64,000 bases of DNA from Providencia zhijiangensis. Its GTDB lineage: Bacteria; Pseudomonadota; Gammaproteobacteria; Enterobacterales; Enterobacteriaceae. The translations under genes were made by a program, and so were the position numbers. The stretch spans positions 2,976,001 to 3,040,000 of the forward strand of contig NZ_CP135990.1 in assembly GCF_030315915.2 (NCBI RefSeq), written 5' to 3'. Under the pieces are notes generated by a model that saw only the letters and a list, made by a program, of their open reading frames with translations, had not been told where the DNA came from and did not search any database. Below, one piece after another: positions 52,157 to 63,045 of this stretch (positions are counted from its first letter, which is position 1; each line of letters starts with the position of its first letter).

Positions 52157-52546
52157 TAATTCCGAATCTATATCCTGAAAAGTTTAATAATATCTAAGAC
52201 AAGAGATAATATATTAGCGACTAATTCGCACTCTATCTAGTTCTTCATCCTTTGTCATTACCAATCTATTCTATTTATATCCCAGCACGCATCTATTCAA
52301 TGCAATATAAACGCCACACTTGCGTAATTTAAATAGTTAATGATGCTCAATTGTCGAATAACATTTATTGGCAATTATCTGATATGCAGATTGTATTGTT
52401 GTGATTATATCCATTTATATTTAGAGATATGTAAACCTTAAAAATAAATTTGTTACTTTTATTGTCCTAACTTTTACTTGATATTTTCCGCCAAAAAGAA
52501 TAAAAATACAGTTATTGCGAATAAAAATTCAGTTAAGAGGGTGATT
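52157..52546. other. AT-rich amiC/argA divergent intergenic region
   Basis: 390 bases. Apart from the argA promoter and operator annotated separately at its right end, I see no gene and no further convincing site. Confidence 0.5.
52478..52533 (+). promoter_or_regulatory. argA promoter with tandem ARG boxes (ArgR operator)
   Basis: -35 TTGATA (52478-52483), 17-base spacer, -10 TAAAAA (52501-52506). Two 18-base ARG boxes lie at 52495-52512 (two mismatches) and 52516-52533 (one mismatch), separated by exactly three bases, the canonical ArgR hexamer arrangement. Box 1 covers the -10, so arginine-loaded ArgR should block transcription. Confidence 0.85.
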
Positions 52547-53887
52547 ATGAAAGAGCGCAGCACCGAGTTGGTTGATGAATTTCGCCATTCGGTACCTTAT
52601 ATAAATGCCCACCGTGGCAAGACATTTATCATCATGCTTGGCGGTGAAGCAATTGCGCATGAAAATTTTCCTAGTATTGTCAACGATATAGGCCTACTGC
52701 ATAGCCTTGGTATTCGTATTGTCGTTGTTTATGGCGCTCGACCTCAAATTGAAGAGATCCTCGCTGAACATAATTATGATGCCATTTATCATAAACATAC
52801 CCGCGTTACTGATGCGAATACCCTTGAATACGTTAAGCAGGCTTCTGGAGCATTACAGCTCGACATTACCGCTCGTTTATCGATGAGTTTAGGCAATACG
52901 CCATTACAAGGGGCACACATTAACGTCGTGAGTGGTAATTTTGTGATTGCGCAGCCTTTAGGTGTCGATGATGGGATTGATTATTGCCATAGCGGCCGCA
53001 TTCGTCGCATCAACGAAGATGCTATCAACGCTCAACTCGATAATGGATCTATCGTGTTAATTGGTCCTGTGGCAGTCTCTGTCACAGGTGAAAGCTTTAA
53101 TCTTACCTCTGAAGAGATTGCAACTCAGCTTGCCGTTAAAATTAAAGCCGAAAAACTGATTGGTTTCTGTTCATCTCAAGGGGTAGTCGATAAAGACGGT
53201 AATATTCTGTCTGAACTCTTCCCGAATGAGGCGGAAACACGGATCCAAGAATTAGAGTCTGAAGGAGATTATTATTCTGGAACAGTTCGCTTCTTGCGTG
53301 GCGCGGCTTCCGCCTGCCGCCGAGGCGTACGCCGTAGCCACTTACTTAGCTATCAAGAAAATGGCTCGCTGATCCAAGAACTCTTCTCTCGTGATGGTAT
53401 CGGTACACAGATAGTCATGGAAAGCTCAGAAAAGACTCGCCGTGCGAATATCAATGATATCGGTGGGATTTTAGAGCTGATTAGACCCCTTGAGCAGCAA
53501 GGTATTCTAGTTAGACGCTCACGGGAACAACTCGAAATGGAGATCGATAAGTTCACAATCATTGAACGTGATAATTTGGTGATCGCTTGCGCAGCACTTT
53601 ACCCCTATCCTGAAGAGAAACTAGGCGAAATGGCTTGCGTGGCTGTTCATCCTGATTACCGTAGCTCATCACGCGGTGAAGAATTACTACAGCGGGTTAT
53701 GGCACAAGCTAAACAACTTGAACTGGATAAACTGTTTGTCTTAACCACAAGGAGCATTCATTGGTTCCAAGAACGTGGTTTTATTCCAGCAGAAATTGAG
53801 ATGCTTCCTGTCAAAAAGCAGGCACTTTATAACTATCAGCGTAAATCGAAAATTTTAATGCTGGATATTAAAAGCCAAGCCGCTTGA
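52547..53887 (+). CDS. argA: Amino-acid N-acetyltransferase (N-acetylglutamate synthase)
   Basis: First step of arginine synthesis. The N-terminal amino-acid-kinase-like domain ([13 protein letters not shown]...[10 protein letters not shown]), which in the E. coli family carries arginine feedback, is followed by a GNAT acetyltransferase domain (about 295-446; [19 protein letters not shown] is the acetyl-CoA loop). ATG 52547 is chosen: GAGGG is five bases upstream and it matches E. coli; an in-frame start 23 codons earlier falls on the operator. 446 residues. Confidence 0.97.
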   Translation: MKERSTELVDEFRHSVPYINAHRGKTFIIMLGGEAIAHENFPSIVNDIGLLHSLGIRIVVVYGARPQIEEILAEHNYDAIYHKHTRVTDANTLEYVKQASGALQLDITARLSMSLGNTPLQGAHINVVSGNFVIAQPLGVDDGIDYCHSGRIRRINEDAINAQLDNGSIVLIGPVAVSVTGESFNLTSEEIATQLAVKIKAEKLIGFCSSQGVVDKDGNILSELFPNEAETRIQELESEGDYYSGTVRFLRGAASACRRGVRRSHLLSYQENGSLIQELFSRDGIGTQIVMESSEKTRRANINDIGGILELIRPLEQQGILVRRSREQLEMEIDKFTIIERDNLVIACAALYPYPEEKLGEMACVAVHPDYRSSSRGEELLQRVMAQAKQLELDKLFVLTTRSIHWFQERGFIPAEIEMLPVKKQALYNYQRKSKILMLDIKSQAA

Positions 53888-53945
53888 AATCGCCCAGAAA
53901 GTTGGCAAACAAATTAGTTCGCCATACTCTCTAACTAACGTTCAT

Positions 53946-53979
53946 AAACCCAGATATTCAAGTAATACTCTGGGTTTTT
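53946..53979 (+). terminator. Intrinsic terminator of argA
   Basis: Perfect stem AAACCCAGA (53946-53954) / TCTGGGTTT (53969-53977) followed by a T run. Confidence 0.88.
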
Positions 53980-54002
53980 CTTTGATACGACCTAATCTTA
54001 AG

Positions 54003-54578
54003 TTAAGCCATTTGTACTACTCGGCACTTCTCGCACAGTGGGTTTTGCTCTAACAGTGGACGTAAAATCGCTTCCATTTCAGCAAAAGAGGTACCGTAAA
54101 AATAGAATGCGGTTTCTGTTGGGCCATCCCAAACACCGTGGATCCCACCGATATCTTCAACCGCTTCATCAAGCTGATCAAAAAGATCGTTAATATCATT
54201 ATTTTCATAGACTTCATCAGCTAAATCTGTGCCATTGAAATAAATCGCCAACCCTTCATCCGCTCCAAAATCGATTTGAACGTCTTCACCATGAATAGTT
54301 AAGCGGGAACCTTTAGGGGCTAACATCGCCGAAAACATTTGAATAATCAGGCTGATATTCTCATCACTTGCATCACTTAGTGCCAATTCAATATCACACT
54401 CAGCAACTTCGCCATTTTCAGCTAATTGGGTACCACCACCACTAACTTGGATTTGCCCTTCTTTACCTAATTTTTCCATGGCTTGATCAAATGCATCTTC
54501 CAAATCTGCACGGCGAGCAGGATCAATTTTGGCATTCAATGTTACTGTCACGGCGGTCATTTGTTGCTGGTTTTCCAT
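54003..54578 (-). CDS. Uncharacterised acidic protein with an internal duplication
   Basis: I do not recognise this family. 191 residues, no signal peptide or membrane segment; 38 Asp/Glu against 10 Lys/Arg. Two halves look alike: residues about 8-97 and 109-190 each show strand, acidic helix (DLEDAFDQAMEKLG; DINDLFDQLDEAVEDI), Gly-rich turn, strand, helix, strand, suggesting a duplicated ferredoxin-like unit (inference). A CxxC (Cys182, Cys185) lies at the C-terminus. It starts 29 bases after the recD stop on the same strand and is not present between argA and recD in E. coli. Codon use looks like its neighbours. Confidence 0.85.
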   Translation of the reverse strand: MENQQQMTAVTVTLNAKIDPARRADLEDAFDQAMEKLGKEGQIQVSGGGTQLAENGEVAECDIELALSDASDENISLIIQMFSAMLAPKGSRLTIHGEDVQIDFGADEGLAIYFNGTDLADEVYENNDINDLFDQLDEAVEDIGGIHGVWDGPTETAFYFYGTSFAEMEAILRPLLEQNPLCEKCRVVQMA

Positions 54579-54607
54579 ATTGGTACCTTAAATGTCTAGG
54601 AATTAAT

Positions 54608-56530
54608 TTAACTGCTCAAACCGTAGTGTTCAAACTGTAGCGCTAAGCCACTACGGCGTTTAGTCGGTGTTTCTATCGCACGGCGTAACACTTTTTTGCT
54701 GCCATACAATGAAAGTTCATTTTTAGCTCGTGTCATCGCGGTATAGACGAGCTCTCGAGTGATTACGGGCGAATATACATAAGGTAGAACCAAGGCGGTA
54801 TGAGCAAACTCTGAACCTTGAGATTTATGAACCGTCATCACGTAAGCCGTTTCATGTGTTGGCAGTCGATTGGGTTGGATCCCACGAATGGAGCCATCAG
54901 GAAACTGGAAATAAGCTCTCATTTGCCGCTCTTCATCTAACAAGATAATACCAATATCGCCATTAAAGAGGCCTAGTGCGCTATCATTACGGCTGATCAT
55001 AACCGGCCTTCCAACATAATGCTTATGCTGCAAGTTATACGGTTTTGTAATTAATCCTTGGCGATGGAGTAATTTTTCAAGTTTGTCATTTAAACCAGAA
55101 ACCCCGTAAGCCCCTTCCCTCAATGAGGCAAGTAGACGGTATTGATTAAATTTATGTAGGACATCGGCAGGATTTTCCCTTGCTTTAACGGCTAGTAAAT
55201 AGTGCTGATAGAACCCTACAGCATCTAATAACATGTTAGCGTAGCTTTCACTAATTTCAGCTTCAGCATCGTTTTCGTTATCTGGCATAGCGTTAGGAAT
55301 ATAGTTATGAATATCCGTGAAACCCTGCGTAAGAATATCATCCACCCTTTTCACATTTCCGGCATTGACGGCGAAAGCCAACTGGCCAATTCCTGAATCC
55401 GCAGAAAAACGATAACTGTGTCTTAATAGACATAAACTATCACGGATAGCAGGCCCTTTATTTGAAGTAAATTCACTTAATGAGCATCCTGCCAATCGCT
55501 CCAGCTGAGCGGCTCGCTCAGGGCTATAGCCTTTATTCGCGAAACGGCAGATATCCCCTAAAACCGCCCCCGCTTCAACAGAAGCGAGCTGATCTTTATC
55601 ACCTAAAAATATCAATTTAGCTGAATCAGGCAGTGCTTCAATGAGCTTACCCATCATGGGTAAATCCACCATGGAAGCTTCGTCAACAATCAAGATATCA
55701 AGTGCTAGCGGATTATCACGGTGATAACGAAACTGCTGGCTTTCAGGCTGAGCCCCTAATAATCGGTGTAATGTTTTGGCTTGAGAGGGGAGTGATTCAC
55801 GCTCATCGTCATTTAGCGGCAGCTGTTTCATCGCATACCCTAATGACTCGGTTAAACGAGCGGCAGCTTTACCTGTTGGGGCGGCTAATTCAATACGCAA
55901 ACGATGTTGCTGTTGATGGCCTAACTTAATCAGCGCCGCTAAAATTTTCGCGACCGTCGTCGTTTTCCCCGTTCCAGGTCCCCCTGAAATAACCGAGACT
56001 CGGCTAGTTAACGCAATAGCAGCGGCAATTTTTTGCCAATCTATCTGCGTTGATTCAGGGAAAAGCTCCGTTAAAATCGGCTGAATTTTCGAATCATTAA
56101 CAATATTATCATTCCTAACATCGGCTAATTCAGTTTCTGAAAAGAAGTGAGCTACGCACTGCTCGTATTGCCACATACGCTGGAAATAAAGGAAATCACC
56201 TGATAGCAGCAATGGAGCAACAGACCCTCCCTCAACTTCACACACGGATTCACTGGATAATAATGCAGCTCTGATAGCGGCTTGATTTGGTTCTCCAATC
56301 ATTTGCCATAATTGCGCCGTAAACTCAGGATGTCTTCCCATAAATAGCACGTCAGGGCGAATATCCTCCAACGATAAGCAAACATGTCCAGACATAGTTT
56401 CTGCACTAAGCAGCGCTGCCACTACCAATAAAATCGAGTTATCTTCATTCGCAACGTTATAGGCGAATTGCACATCAAGAGGCGTGAATATACGCGCTTC
56501 AATAGCTTGATTAAATAACGCTTTCATCAT
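54608..56530 (-). CDS. recD: RecBCD exonuclease V, subunit alpha (RecD)
   Basis: Fast 5'-3' helicase of RecBCD. Walker A SGGPGTGKTTT (near residue 190), DEASMVD Walker B, and the C-terminal YVMTVHKSQGSEF and YTAMTRA motifs of SF1B helicases. 640 residues (E. coli 608). ATGA overlap with recB gives coupled translation. Confidence 0.97.
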   Translation of the reverse strand: MMKALFNQAIEARIFTPLDVQFAYNVANEDNSILLVVAALLSAETMSGHVCLSLEDIRPDVLFMGRHPEFTAQLWQMIGEPNQAAIRAALLSSESVCEVEGGSVAPLLLSGDFLYFQRMWQYEQCVAHFFSETELADVRNDNIVNDSKIQPILTELFPESTQIDWQKIAAAIALTSRVSVISGGPGTGKTTTVAKILAALIKLGHQQQHRLRIELAAPTGKAAARLTESLGYAMKQLPLNDDERESLPSQAKTLHRLLGAQPESQQFRYHRDNPLALDILIVDEASMVDLPMMGKLIEALPDSAKLIFLGDKDQLASVEAGAVLGDICRFANKGYSPERAAQLERLAGCSLSEFTSNKGPAIRDSLCLLRHSYRFSADSGIGQLAFAVNAGNVKRVDDILTQGFTDIHNYIPNAMPDNENDAEAEISESYANMLLDAVGFYQHYLLAVKARENPADVLHKFNQYRLLASLREGAYGVSGLNDKLEKLLHRQGLITKPYNLQHKHYVGRPVMISRNDSALGLFNGDIGIILLDEERQMRAYFQFPDGSIRGIQPNRLPTHETAYVMTVHKSQGSEFAHTALVLPYVYSPVITRELVYTAMTRAKNELSLYGSKKVLRRAIETPTKRRSGLALQFEHYGLSS

Positions 56531-59500
56531 TGTGGCTCCTTAGATTGAGCATCATGAAATAGCGCATCAAACTCACTGATAAATTCAATTGCTGGTCGAT
56601 AAAAGAAGATGCCATTTTGAGAATCTATGCGTTCAGTTCCCCGTAAAAAGAGATAATAAACGCCGCCAAAATGAGTTTCATAATCGTAATTTGGCATCCT
56701 CTGTTGTAAAAAACGGTGTAATGCCAGCGAATAAAGCTGATATTGCAGATCATATCGATGGTCAATCATCGCTTCTGCCATCGCCTCTTGAGTGTAATAA
56801 GAGGCATCTTCACCTAAATAGTTGGACTTATAATCCAACAAATAAAACTTCCCTTTCCAGCAAAAAGTTAAGTCGATAAAACCTTTTAAAATACCTTGTA
56901 CTTGCTCAAAGCTCAGAGGGGGGCAATGTTTTGATAGAGGGTCATACTTGTGAGTAACACGATCAACCTCCTTTGCATTGAGCAAGCTATCAATCGGTAA
57001 ATAAAACTGCATTTCATCCAGCCTATCTTGAGCTGGAATAGCCGACAAACAGAGCCCATCATCAGCTAACGGTACATTAAGAATGGCATTCAACCAACCT
57101 TGTAACATAGAAACCCATTGAGTATCAAAGCCTGCTACTTGTAGTTTTTCTTCTAGCCATTCGGATGAAATGTCACCTGAAAAATCAATTTCTTCCATCA
57201 AACTATGTAAAAATGTGCCTGGCGCAGCACCTTTAGGGAATTGGTGCGGAGTCAGTGTGTTTTCTTGGGTTTCTTGCACCTCAACATCATGACTGACTTC
57301 AATATCCATCTTAGGGGCTAATGAGTTAGCAAATTGCTCAGCAGATAAGGTTTGCTCTTCTTCTCCATGGGAGGTGCTATAACTCAGACCGGAATAGCTT
57401 GTTACACGCCAGCTATCATCAAAGTGCCGAGAAACCGCTCTTGCTGATAATTCATCACTGGCCTCTTTAGTTAAATCCAGTTTTACCATTTCAGGGAGAT
57501 CTATCGGTTGCACATCAATCACATCATTACTGAGTGCTTCGAGCATACTGTTGAGTAAAACACTGTCGCCTTCTTGGCCTTTTTGCAATAAATACCCCAG
57601 CGCGGATAGGTGCAAATCCGTATTACCTGCTTTTTTCCGGTTGCCTTTGATAAGCGGCGCGACTCCAACACTACAGTGATAAATAGCGCGAGTGAGTGCC
57701 ACGTAAAGTAAGCGTAAATCCTCAGCTAAACGTTCTTCATCCGCTAGTTCGACATACTCTTGCGAATCATCAAGGTCGAGCTTCGTAACGTAATCATCAC
57801 GGTCATGAAACAGGCCTTTTGATTGAGGCAAAAAGTTACTCGCAAACGGCAACCAGACAATTTTATATTCTAGCCCTTTAGACTTATGTATGGTGCTGAT
57901 TTGCACCAAATGTCTATCACTTTCAAGGCGCATCTGTTGTGCATCTGATTGATGGTCTGGGTGAGCAATCTGCTGCGCTAACCAACGGGTTAGTGTGTGC
58001 TCACCTTCAAGTTGGAGAGACGTCTCTTGAAGTAATTCACCAATATGCATGAGATCCATCAAACGACGCTCACCTTCAGAACCCGATAGCAAGGTTTCAG
58101 CGATATGTCGCTTGGACATAATCCCACGTAACATGGGTAAAACACCGCGCTTACGCCAAATTACAGCATAGTGAGCAAACTCATCAACTAAGTTTTCCCA
58201 CGCTTTTTCATCGTAATTTAGGTTATCAATATCTTCCGCCGTTAAGCCTAATAACCCCGTCGCTAAGGCGCTTCGCAACACCCGTTCTTTTTCTGGTGTT
58301 AATACTGCCAATAATAGCCAGAGAACCTCTTTAGCTTCTTGGGTCGCAAACACGCTTTCTCGATTTGATTGGAATACCGATGGGATATTCAGTTGATTTA
58401 GCGCATCACGGATCAATATCGCCTCACGACGACTGCGCACTAATACGGTGATATCCGAAGCTTCTACAGGCGTTTGCTGCTGCTTATTTTCAAAGTAAGT
58501 GGTCCCTTTCAAACCACCAGCAAGATATCGTCCTATTTGTGCTGCACATTGCTGCGCAAGGGCTTGTTCATATTCAGAAACGGAAACAGCTTCAGCTTGC
58601 TGCTGCCAGAAAGTGAGCGCTTTCACTTCTTTCCCGTCATGGATCAGTTTTTTGTGGCGATTATGAGCCGCAAAATTAACGCTTTGAAATGGAATTTGTT
58701 CAAAAATAAATGGGTTTTCAGCATGGTGAAAAACCTGATTAACCGCCTCAACCATACTCTGTGATGAGCGATAGTTTGTCTCTAACGTATAGTGAGCACT
58801 AACTTGCTTTTTCGCCGCAATATACGTGAAGATATCCGCACCACGGAATGCATAAATGGCTTGTTTCGGGTCTCCGATAAACAGCAATGCAGTGTCTTCA
58901 GTTTCCCTATAAATACGCTGAAAAATACGATATTGCTGCGGGTCAGTATCTTGAAACTCATCAATCATCGCCACAGGGAAGCGCTTAGCAATCGCTTCGG
59001 CAAGTAATGCCCCACCGTCTTGATGCAGCGCTCTATCCAGTCGAGTTAGCAAATCATCAAACCCTAATTCACCGCGCGTTTGCTTTTCATGAGCGATAGT
59101 TTGGCGTACTTCACTAATCGCCTGCGGGATAATTAAATCTTTAATCGTCAGCGCCTGGGCAAGCAATTCATCCACTAATCTGAAAACAGAATGGGAAGGC
59201 CCCGAACCGCTTTTGGATTTTTCATCTAATCGAGATTGCGCAAAACGCTCTAAAATATCTCTTGGTAATTGATAATCATCGGTGCTTTGTTCTGCCCAAT
59301 CGGTTATTTTTTCTAGCCACGCTGGTAAATAACGCGCGCTGTAGCTACGTTTGTCTACATCAGAATCAGAGATTAGCTTTTCAAAATCAGAGACATTTTT
59401 TGCCCATAAATCTTTTAAATTCTGAATTAAACCAATCAAACGTTGATGGCGCTCTTCAAGGGTTTCAGGTAATTCCGGCTGATTGATAATGGCAGGAATA

Positions 59501-60123
59501 TCCCCTTGCAAGAATGGCTTAATGTCATTCAATAGTGCTTCAGGCCCATTCCACTCGGCATGAACCACTTTAGTCATCGAATAATCCAGAGGATAAAAAT
59601 GACGACGCCAAAAATCCGCACAGGCTTGTTTCTGGATAGGAAATTCATCTTGGATCATGGTTTGCTCAAACAAAATGCCTGATTCAAACGCATTGTGCGC
59701 TAACATTCGTTGGCAAAAACCATGAATGGTGTAAATAGCCGCTTCATCCATTTGACGCTCAGCAGCTAATAGCCAATTCGCCGCAAAAGCGCGTTGTTCT
59801 TCGCTCGATAATTCTGTTAACAGTGTGAGATATTCTGGTTCCGATTCAAATCCCAAGCCATGTCGTAAACACGCCAAGCGCATCTTATGAATACGCTCAC
59901 GAATACGCCCACGTAATTCATTGGTCGCTGCCTCAGTAAAGGTCACAACTAGAATTTCTTCAACACTTAAAGGTCTAGGGAATGCATTTTCACCCCCTAA
60001 ACCTAATAATAGGCGCAGATAGAGGATCCCTATCGTATAGGTTTTGCCTGTACCAGCCGATGCTTCAATTAACCGCTGTCCACGTAATGGAAGTGTATAA
60101 GCATCTAACAATTGGGAACTCAT
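56527..60123 (-). CDS. recB: RecBCD exonuclease V, subunit beta (RecB)
   Basis: 3'-5' SF1A helicase and nuclease for double-strand-break repair. Walker A IEASAGTGKTYTIG lies near residue 20; helicase motifs VTFTEAAT, IDEFQDTDP, VQISTIHKSKGLEY follow; the C-terminal nuclease has GFIDLTFCWKGKFYLLDYKSN with the catalytic Asp-Asp-Lys. I chose ATG 60123 (1198 residues) with AAGG five bases upstream; a GTG five codons earlier overlaps the ptrA stop as GTGA. Overlaps recD by ATGA. Confidence 0.97.
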   Translation of the reverse strand: MSSQLLDAYTLPLRGQRLIEASAGTGKTYTIGILYLRLLLGLGGENAFPRPLSVEEILVVTFTEAATNELRGRIRERIHKMRLACLRHGLGFESEPEYLTLLTELSSEEQRAFAANWLLAAERQMDEAAIYTIHGFCQRMLAHNAFESGILFEQTMIQDEFPIQKQACADFWRRHFYPLDYSMTKVVHAEWNGPEALLNDIKPFLQGDIPAIINQPELPETLEERHQRLIGLIQNLKDLWAKNVSDFEKLISDSDVDKRSYSARYLPAWLEKITDWAEQSTDDYQLPRDILERFAQSRLDEKSKSGSGPSHSVFRLVDELLAQALTIKDLIIPQAISEVRQTIAHEKQTRGELGFDDLLTRLDRALHQDGGALLAEAIAKRFPVAMIDEFQDTDPQQYRIFQRIYRETEDTALLFIGDPKQAIYAFRGADIFTYIAAKKQVSAHYTLETNYRSSQSMVEAVNQVFHHAENPFIFEQIPFQSVNFAAHNRHKKLIHDGKEVKALTFWQQQAEAVSVSEYEQALAQQCAAQIGRYLAGGLKGTTYFENKQQQTPVEASDITVLVRSRREAILIRDALNQLNIPSVFQSNRESVFATQEAKEVLWLLLAVLTPEKERVLRSALATGLLGLTAEDIDNLNYDEKAWENLVDEFAHYAVIWRKRGVLPMLRGIMSKRHIAETLLSGSEGERRLMDLMHIGELLQETSLQLEGEHTLTRWLAQQIAHPDHQSDAQQMRLESDRHLVQISTIHKSKGLEYKIVWLPFASNFLPQSKGLFHDRDDYVTKLDLDDSQEYVELADEERLAEDLRLLYVALTRAIYHCSVGVAPLIKGNRKKAGNTDLHLSALGYLLQKGQEGDSVLLNSMLEALSNDVIDVQPIDLPEMVKLDLTKEASDELSARAVSRHFDDSWRVTSYSGLSYSTSHGEEEQTLSAEQFANSLAPKMDIEVSHDVEVQETQENTLTPHQFPKGAAPGTFLHSLMEEIDFSGDISSEWLEEKLQVAGFDTQWVSMLQGWLNAILNVPLADDGLCLSAIPAQDRLDEMQFYLPIDSLLNAKEVDRVTHKYDPLSKHCPPLSFEQVQGILKGFIDLTFCWKGKFYLLDYKSNYLGEDASYYTQEAMAEAMIDHRYDLQYQLYSLALHRFLQQRMPNYDYETHFGGVYYLFLRGTERIDSQNGIFFYRPAIEFISEFDALFHDAQSKEPQ

Positions 60124-60134
60124 CTGCACCTTAT

Positions 60135-63029
60135 TCACTCAACATTTTCCTTGATAGGTAACATCTTCTGAAGATCTGAAGCTTGTGGGTACAACACCCA
60201 GTTTTTCAGTTTTGCATACCCTGATTTTTCATCAACACCCTGACCAATCACTTGAGATGCCATTGCTAAACCTTGGTGTTTTAAAACCGCATTTTCATAA
60301 TACGCAATCACTTCAGCTTGAGTGGCAGTCTCTAGTCTCGCTAACACTTTATCTCGAGAGTCAAAACTGAAAATATTACGAGAAAAATCGGAACCATAGC
60401 GCCCCACTTCTTCATAGAATGTTTGTGGCGGCTGTTTCATTTCCGTAATAATGGATTGTTTATATTGCTCAAACTCAGCAGAAGGCAATTTTTTCAGCTT
60501 ATCCAGAGTGACTTTATAGAAATCTTGATAGCGAGTATTGAGATAATCTGGTGTTTTAGCATTACTTTGCAGCAAGAAGCCAATACCCCACTGATCACCA
60601 AGCCCCACCTTGAAAGCAAATACGGCATAACCTAATTGCTCATTGGTTCGTAATTGGTCGTAAAACCACGGCTGAACAATTTTAGATAAAATACCAGACA
60701 GAACCGCACCATCGATACGGTTATAACCATCAGGAATAAATAACTCAGCCAATGCGTTATCACTGCTATTACCTTGCTTATGGAAATCTGCCAGATAGGT
60801 TTTATTCACCACAACGATGTCACCACTCCACCAATTTTTACCCTTGCTCTTTAACAGCTTACTGACGTCTTGGATAGTTTGAACACTTTGCTGCTGCGTA
60901 ATATTACCCACAACTAATGCTTGTAAGGCGGCACCTTCAACGACGGAATTACGGTAGTCAGTTATATCCTTCAAAGTGATAGTGTCTAAAGCGGCTAACC
61001 GTTGCTCCTGTTCAAAATAAGGAACACTGTTAAGGCGCTGCAATGGCTGCATGGCTAGCTCGTATGCTTTCGCATTGTTTGCCACTTCGATTTGTTCTTT
61101 GTACCAAGATTTAGCCTGAGCCAGCTCTCTTTCTGTTGGCTCAAAACTTAAATATTCCTTGGTCATGGATAAAAACAGCTCCGATAAATGCTGAGTATAA
61201 CCGCTCGCATTTAATTGTAACCCAACCCCTTGAGAGACGGAGACGGACATCCCTGCCACGGAAGCTTGATACTGTAATTCATCCATTTTTAACGATGAAA
61301 TATATTGCAATAAAGAACCAGTGACTTGTGATTTTGCTGTTTTGTCTTGATCGTTATAGCGCAGGTCTAACGTAATACTTGCCTTCGGTTCATCAGCAAA
61401 ATACTGACTTGGCATATACAGCACACGTGTATTCCCTTCCTGATAAACCATTTCAGGATGTTTATACGCTTTATCCGTTTTAATCAGGGATAAGTTATCG
61501 GGAATATAAGGGTTTAATTTTGGTAATTTAAAAGTCATTTTTGACTCTAAACCAGCCCATTCCGTGAACTGTTTTTCACTGATTTTATCGACTTGGTAAG
61601 GCGCATCGACAAAGTAAGCTTTTTTATTACTCGGTTCGTTCGGGCTAATAAACCAAATACGTGCATTTTTCGCTGTCAGTTCAGAAAGTCTCTGTTTTAT
61701 CGCTGCAGGATTATATTTATCTGCAACATAATCAGAATCTAGAACGTGATTAACAGGCATAGTGATCATTTGGTCAGAAAGCCATTCGATATAGTTCATG
61801 TCTCTAACAATGGAACCATAACGAAATGATAGATTGAGCACTTTGGCTATTTCATCAAAATAATCTTGGTTAACGCCTTGTTTTTTAATCAAATCAATAT
61901 AAGCAAAAATAGCTGCGATAACTTGATCACGCTCTGCTAACCCTTTGTCCGTTAACGTGACATAGATAGAAAATGAGCCATAGTTACGATCAGCATTTGG
62001 TGACGCAGATGCGCTGATACCTTCTGCTAATCCTTGAGAAATAAGCCAATCAGATAACGTTCCCGGACTACGATTTCCAATTAAGTAGCCGATGTATTCA
62101 TCACTCTTGCTACGAAAATCGACCATATTGTTTTTGATGCTAAATTCGATTTGCAATGCTTTTTGTGGCTGAGAGGGAACATAGTGGATCACAATCCCCT
62201 TTTCTTTATCCGTCACTGCGGGGATCGTAACCGCTGGTACTGACGCATTAAAATTAGGAATACGTCCAAAGGTTTCATTGGCAATTTTCGCTAATTGTTC
62301 AATAGATTGGTCACCATACAATACGCCATTCATTAAGTTTGCTGAGTAATAACGTTTGTAGAAACTCACTAACTCATCTTGGAGCTTGCTATTGGGTTTG
62401 TCCTTCAACGTTTCCAGATTTCCACCTGCAAAGCGAGAGTTTGGATGTGCAGGGTTTAGCGTTTCAGAACGAATTTGCCAAATACGCATACCATCACGAG
62501 CACGAGCCATGGTGAGTTCTGCATTGACAGCATTACGTTCTTTGTCTGCATTCACGGGGTCAAGTAACGGCTCAGCGAGCGCATCCGCTAGTCTATCAGT
62601 AGCAGCCTCAAGAGCTCCATTTTCAACTTCAAAATAGTAGGCGGTGCGATGTGGTGCCGTACTGGCGTTATGGCTTCCGCCGTGTTTTTGTAAAAACTCA
62701 GAGAAGCTACTTGGCTCAGGGTATTTTTTAGAACCCATTAACACCATGTGTTCTAAGTAATGAGCAAGCCCTAACTGGCTATTCGGGTTTTCAATACTCC
62801 CTACGGGTAATGCAACTGCCGCTAACGACTTAGTTGCTTTAGGGTCTGAAACCAGTAAAACAGTCATATCGTTATTAAGTTTGATTGCTTTATATTCTCG
62901 CGGATCACTGACGCTTTTATTGATAGTCTCTGGCAAAACTTGCCAAAGTGGCTGCGCAGCAATGGCACTACCGACAAACAGTAGTGATAACAAGAATAAA
63001 TGAGCGATATGTTTCGATAATCGTAACAT
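60135..63029 (-). CDS. ptrA: Pitrilysin (protease III)
   Basis: Periplasmic M16 metalloprotease of the insulinase family. A signal peptide (LFLLSLLFVGSAIAAQ) precedes the inverted zinc motif HYLEH (about residue 90) with the downstream glutamate in ERNAVNAELTMA. 964 residues, four M16-like domains. Between recC and recB as in E. coli, though its role is unrelated to recombination. 16 bases from the recC stop. Confidence 0.97.
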   Translation of the reverse strand: MLRLSKHIAHLFLLSLLFVGSAIAAQPLWQVLPETINKSVSDPREYKAIKLNNDMTVLLVSDPKATKSLAAVALPVGSIENPNSQLGLAHYLEHMVLMGSKKYPEPSSFSEFLQKHGGSHNASTAPHRTAYYFEVENGALEAATDRLADALAEPLLDPVNADKERNAVNAELTMARARDGMRIWQIRSETLNPAHPNSRFAGGNLETLKDKPNSKLQDELVSFYKRYYSANLMNGVLYGDQSIEQLAKIANETFGRIPNFNASVPAVTIPAVTDKEKGIVIHYVPSQPQKALQIEFSIKNNMVDFRSKSDEYIGYLIGNRSPGTLSDWLISQGLAEGISASASPNADRNYGSFSIYVTLTDKGLAERDQVIAAIFAYIDLIKKQGVNQDYFDEIAKVLNLSFRYGSIVRDMNYIEWLSDQMITMPVNHVLDSDYVADKYNPAAIKQRLSELTAKNARIWFISPNEPSNKKAYFVDAPYQVDKISEKQFTEWAGLESKMTFKLPKLNPYIPDNLSLIKTDKAYKHPEMVYQEGNTRVLYMPSQYFADEPKASITLDLRYNDQDKTAKSQVTGSLLQYISSLKMDELQYQASVAGMSVSVSQGVGLQLNASGYTQHLSELFLSMTKEYLSFEPTERELAQAKSWYKEQIEVANNAKAYELAMQPLQRLNSVPYFEQEQRLAALDTITLKDITDYRNSVVEGAALQALVVGNITQQQSVQTIQDVSKLLKSKGKNWWSGDIVVVNKTYLADFHKQGNSSDNALAELFIPDGYNRIDGAVLSGILSKIVQPWFYDQLRTNEQLGYAVFAFKVGLGDQWGIGFLLQSNAKTPDYLNTRYQDFYKVTLDKLKKLPSAEFEQYKQSIITEMKQPPQTFYEEVGRYGSDFSRNIFSFDSRDKVLARLETATQAEVIAYYENAVLKHQGLAMASQVIGQGVDEKSGYAKLKNWVLYPQASDLQKMLPIKENVE

Positions 63030-63045
63030 TCTTAGATGCTCTCCC

